DNA from: Leyella stercorea
GTDB lineage: Bacteria; Bacteroidota; Bacteroidia; Bacteroidales; Bacteroidaceae
Length of the DNA: 51,777 nucleotides
Direction: 5' to 3'
Assembly: GCF_019052365.1 (NCBI RefSeq)
Contig: NZ_JAHQUY010000014.1
Coordinates: forward strand, 1 to 51,777
The stretch's first letter is position 1. Every line of letters begins with the position of its first letter. Shown one piece after another: positions 51,743 through 51,777 of the stretch. The translations under genes were made by a program, and so were the position numbers. A model generated the notes under the pieces. The model worked only from the letters and a program-made list of their open reading frames with translations. It searched no databases and was not told the origin of the DNA.

Positions 51743-51777
51743 GTCGGTTACATTTTTTTTTCGCTACTTTGCATAAA

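Overview
The window looks like chromosomal DNA of a Bacteroidales bacterium, most likely Prevotella or a close relative. Promoters follow the Bacteroidetes pattern TTTG-N20-TAnnTTTG, genes start after A-rich leaders without Shine-Dalgarno sequences, and the core genes (ileS with a neighbouring cysteine-less DksA-like protein, lspA, a DUF4296 protein, DPP IV, a C69 dipeptidase, pdxST) fit that group. Species identity is inference.

Bases 1 to about 16,715 are a genomic island. Its right edge is the 3' half of a tRNA-Gly-like gene (16672-16713), with a tyrosine integrase (15320-16513, minus strand) next to it. The left edge lies outside the window. The island carries more than 20 small plus-strand genes (51-330 codons), mostly unrecognised. 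They are joined by a repeated junction: stop, GCCTAAA, a short GC-rich hairpin of changing sequence, TTAACCAA, 8-14 A/T-rich bases, AATTATG. The rest holds a reverse transcriptase (RT; 8894-10162) with a conserved-looking 330-aa neighbour (7661-8653), two small genes, a lipoprotein, a second tyrosine recombinase (13001-14104), two accessory genes, and an A/T-rich end with three iterated palindromic sites.

The most unusual feature is a family of seven structured RNA-like units of 128-143 nt around the RT. Two sit singly in gene junctions (6929-7064 and 8682-8820), and five form a tandem array directly behind the RT (10247-11028, period about 155 nt). Each unit has an outer stem, a 10-13 nt linker with TTTA, a long inner hairpin unrelated in sequence between units, a linker usually containing ATCA, an 18-nt box with consensus CCTTACAGnnATGcGCCA, and the closing arm of the outer stem. 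The stems differ in sequence but keep their pairing, which argues for selected RNA structure. I read this as an RT with a multi-copy, variable-cargo non-coding RNA array. It resembles retrons in layout but lacks their usual signatures, and I know of no described system that matches it.

Bases 16,800 to 51,777 are ordinary chromosome: a THUMP RNA methyltransferase, DPP IV, purD, two membrane proteins, a zinc-ribbon lipoprotein, metA and a U32 protein (minus), ileS, dksA-like, lspA, a DUF4296 lipoprotein, nadC, a C69 dipeptidase, an acyl-CoA ligase, an acidic protein and menA (minus), an HD protein, a glucosaminidase/LysM protein (minus), fabD, a GH13 enzyme fused in frame to an AlaX-like tRNA-editing domain, pdxS-pdxT, an ABC-F ATPase with a degenerate second half, grpE-dnaJ and folC. 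Points of interest here are five TTGTGCAA-type sites over the acyl-CoA ligase promoter, a 22-bp tandem repeat before ileS, and mirror-symmetric divergent promoters between menA and the HD gene.
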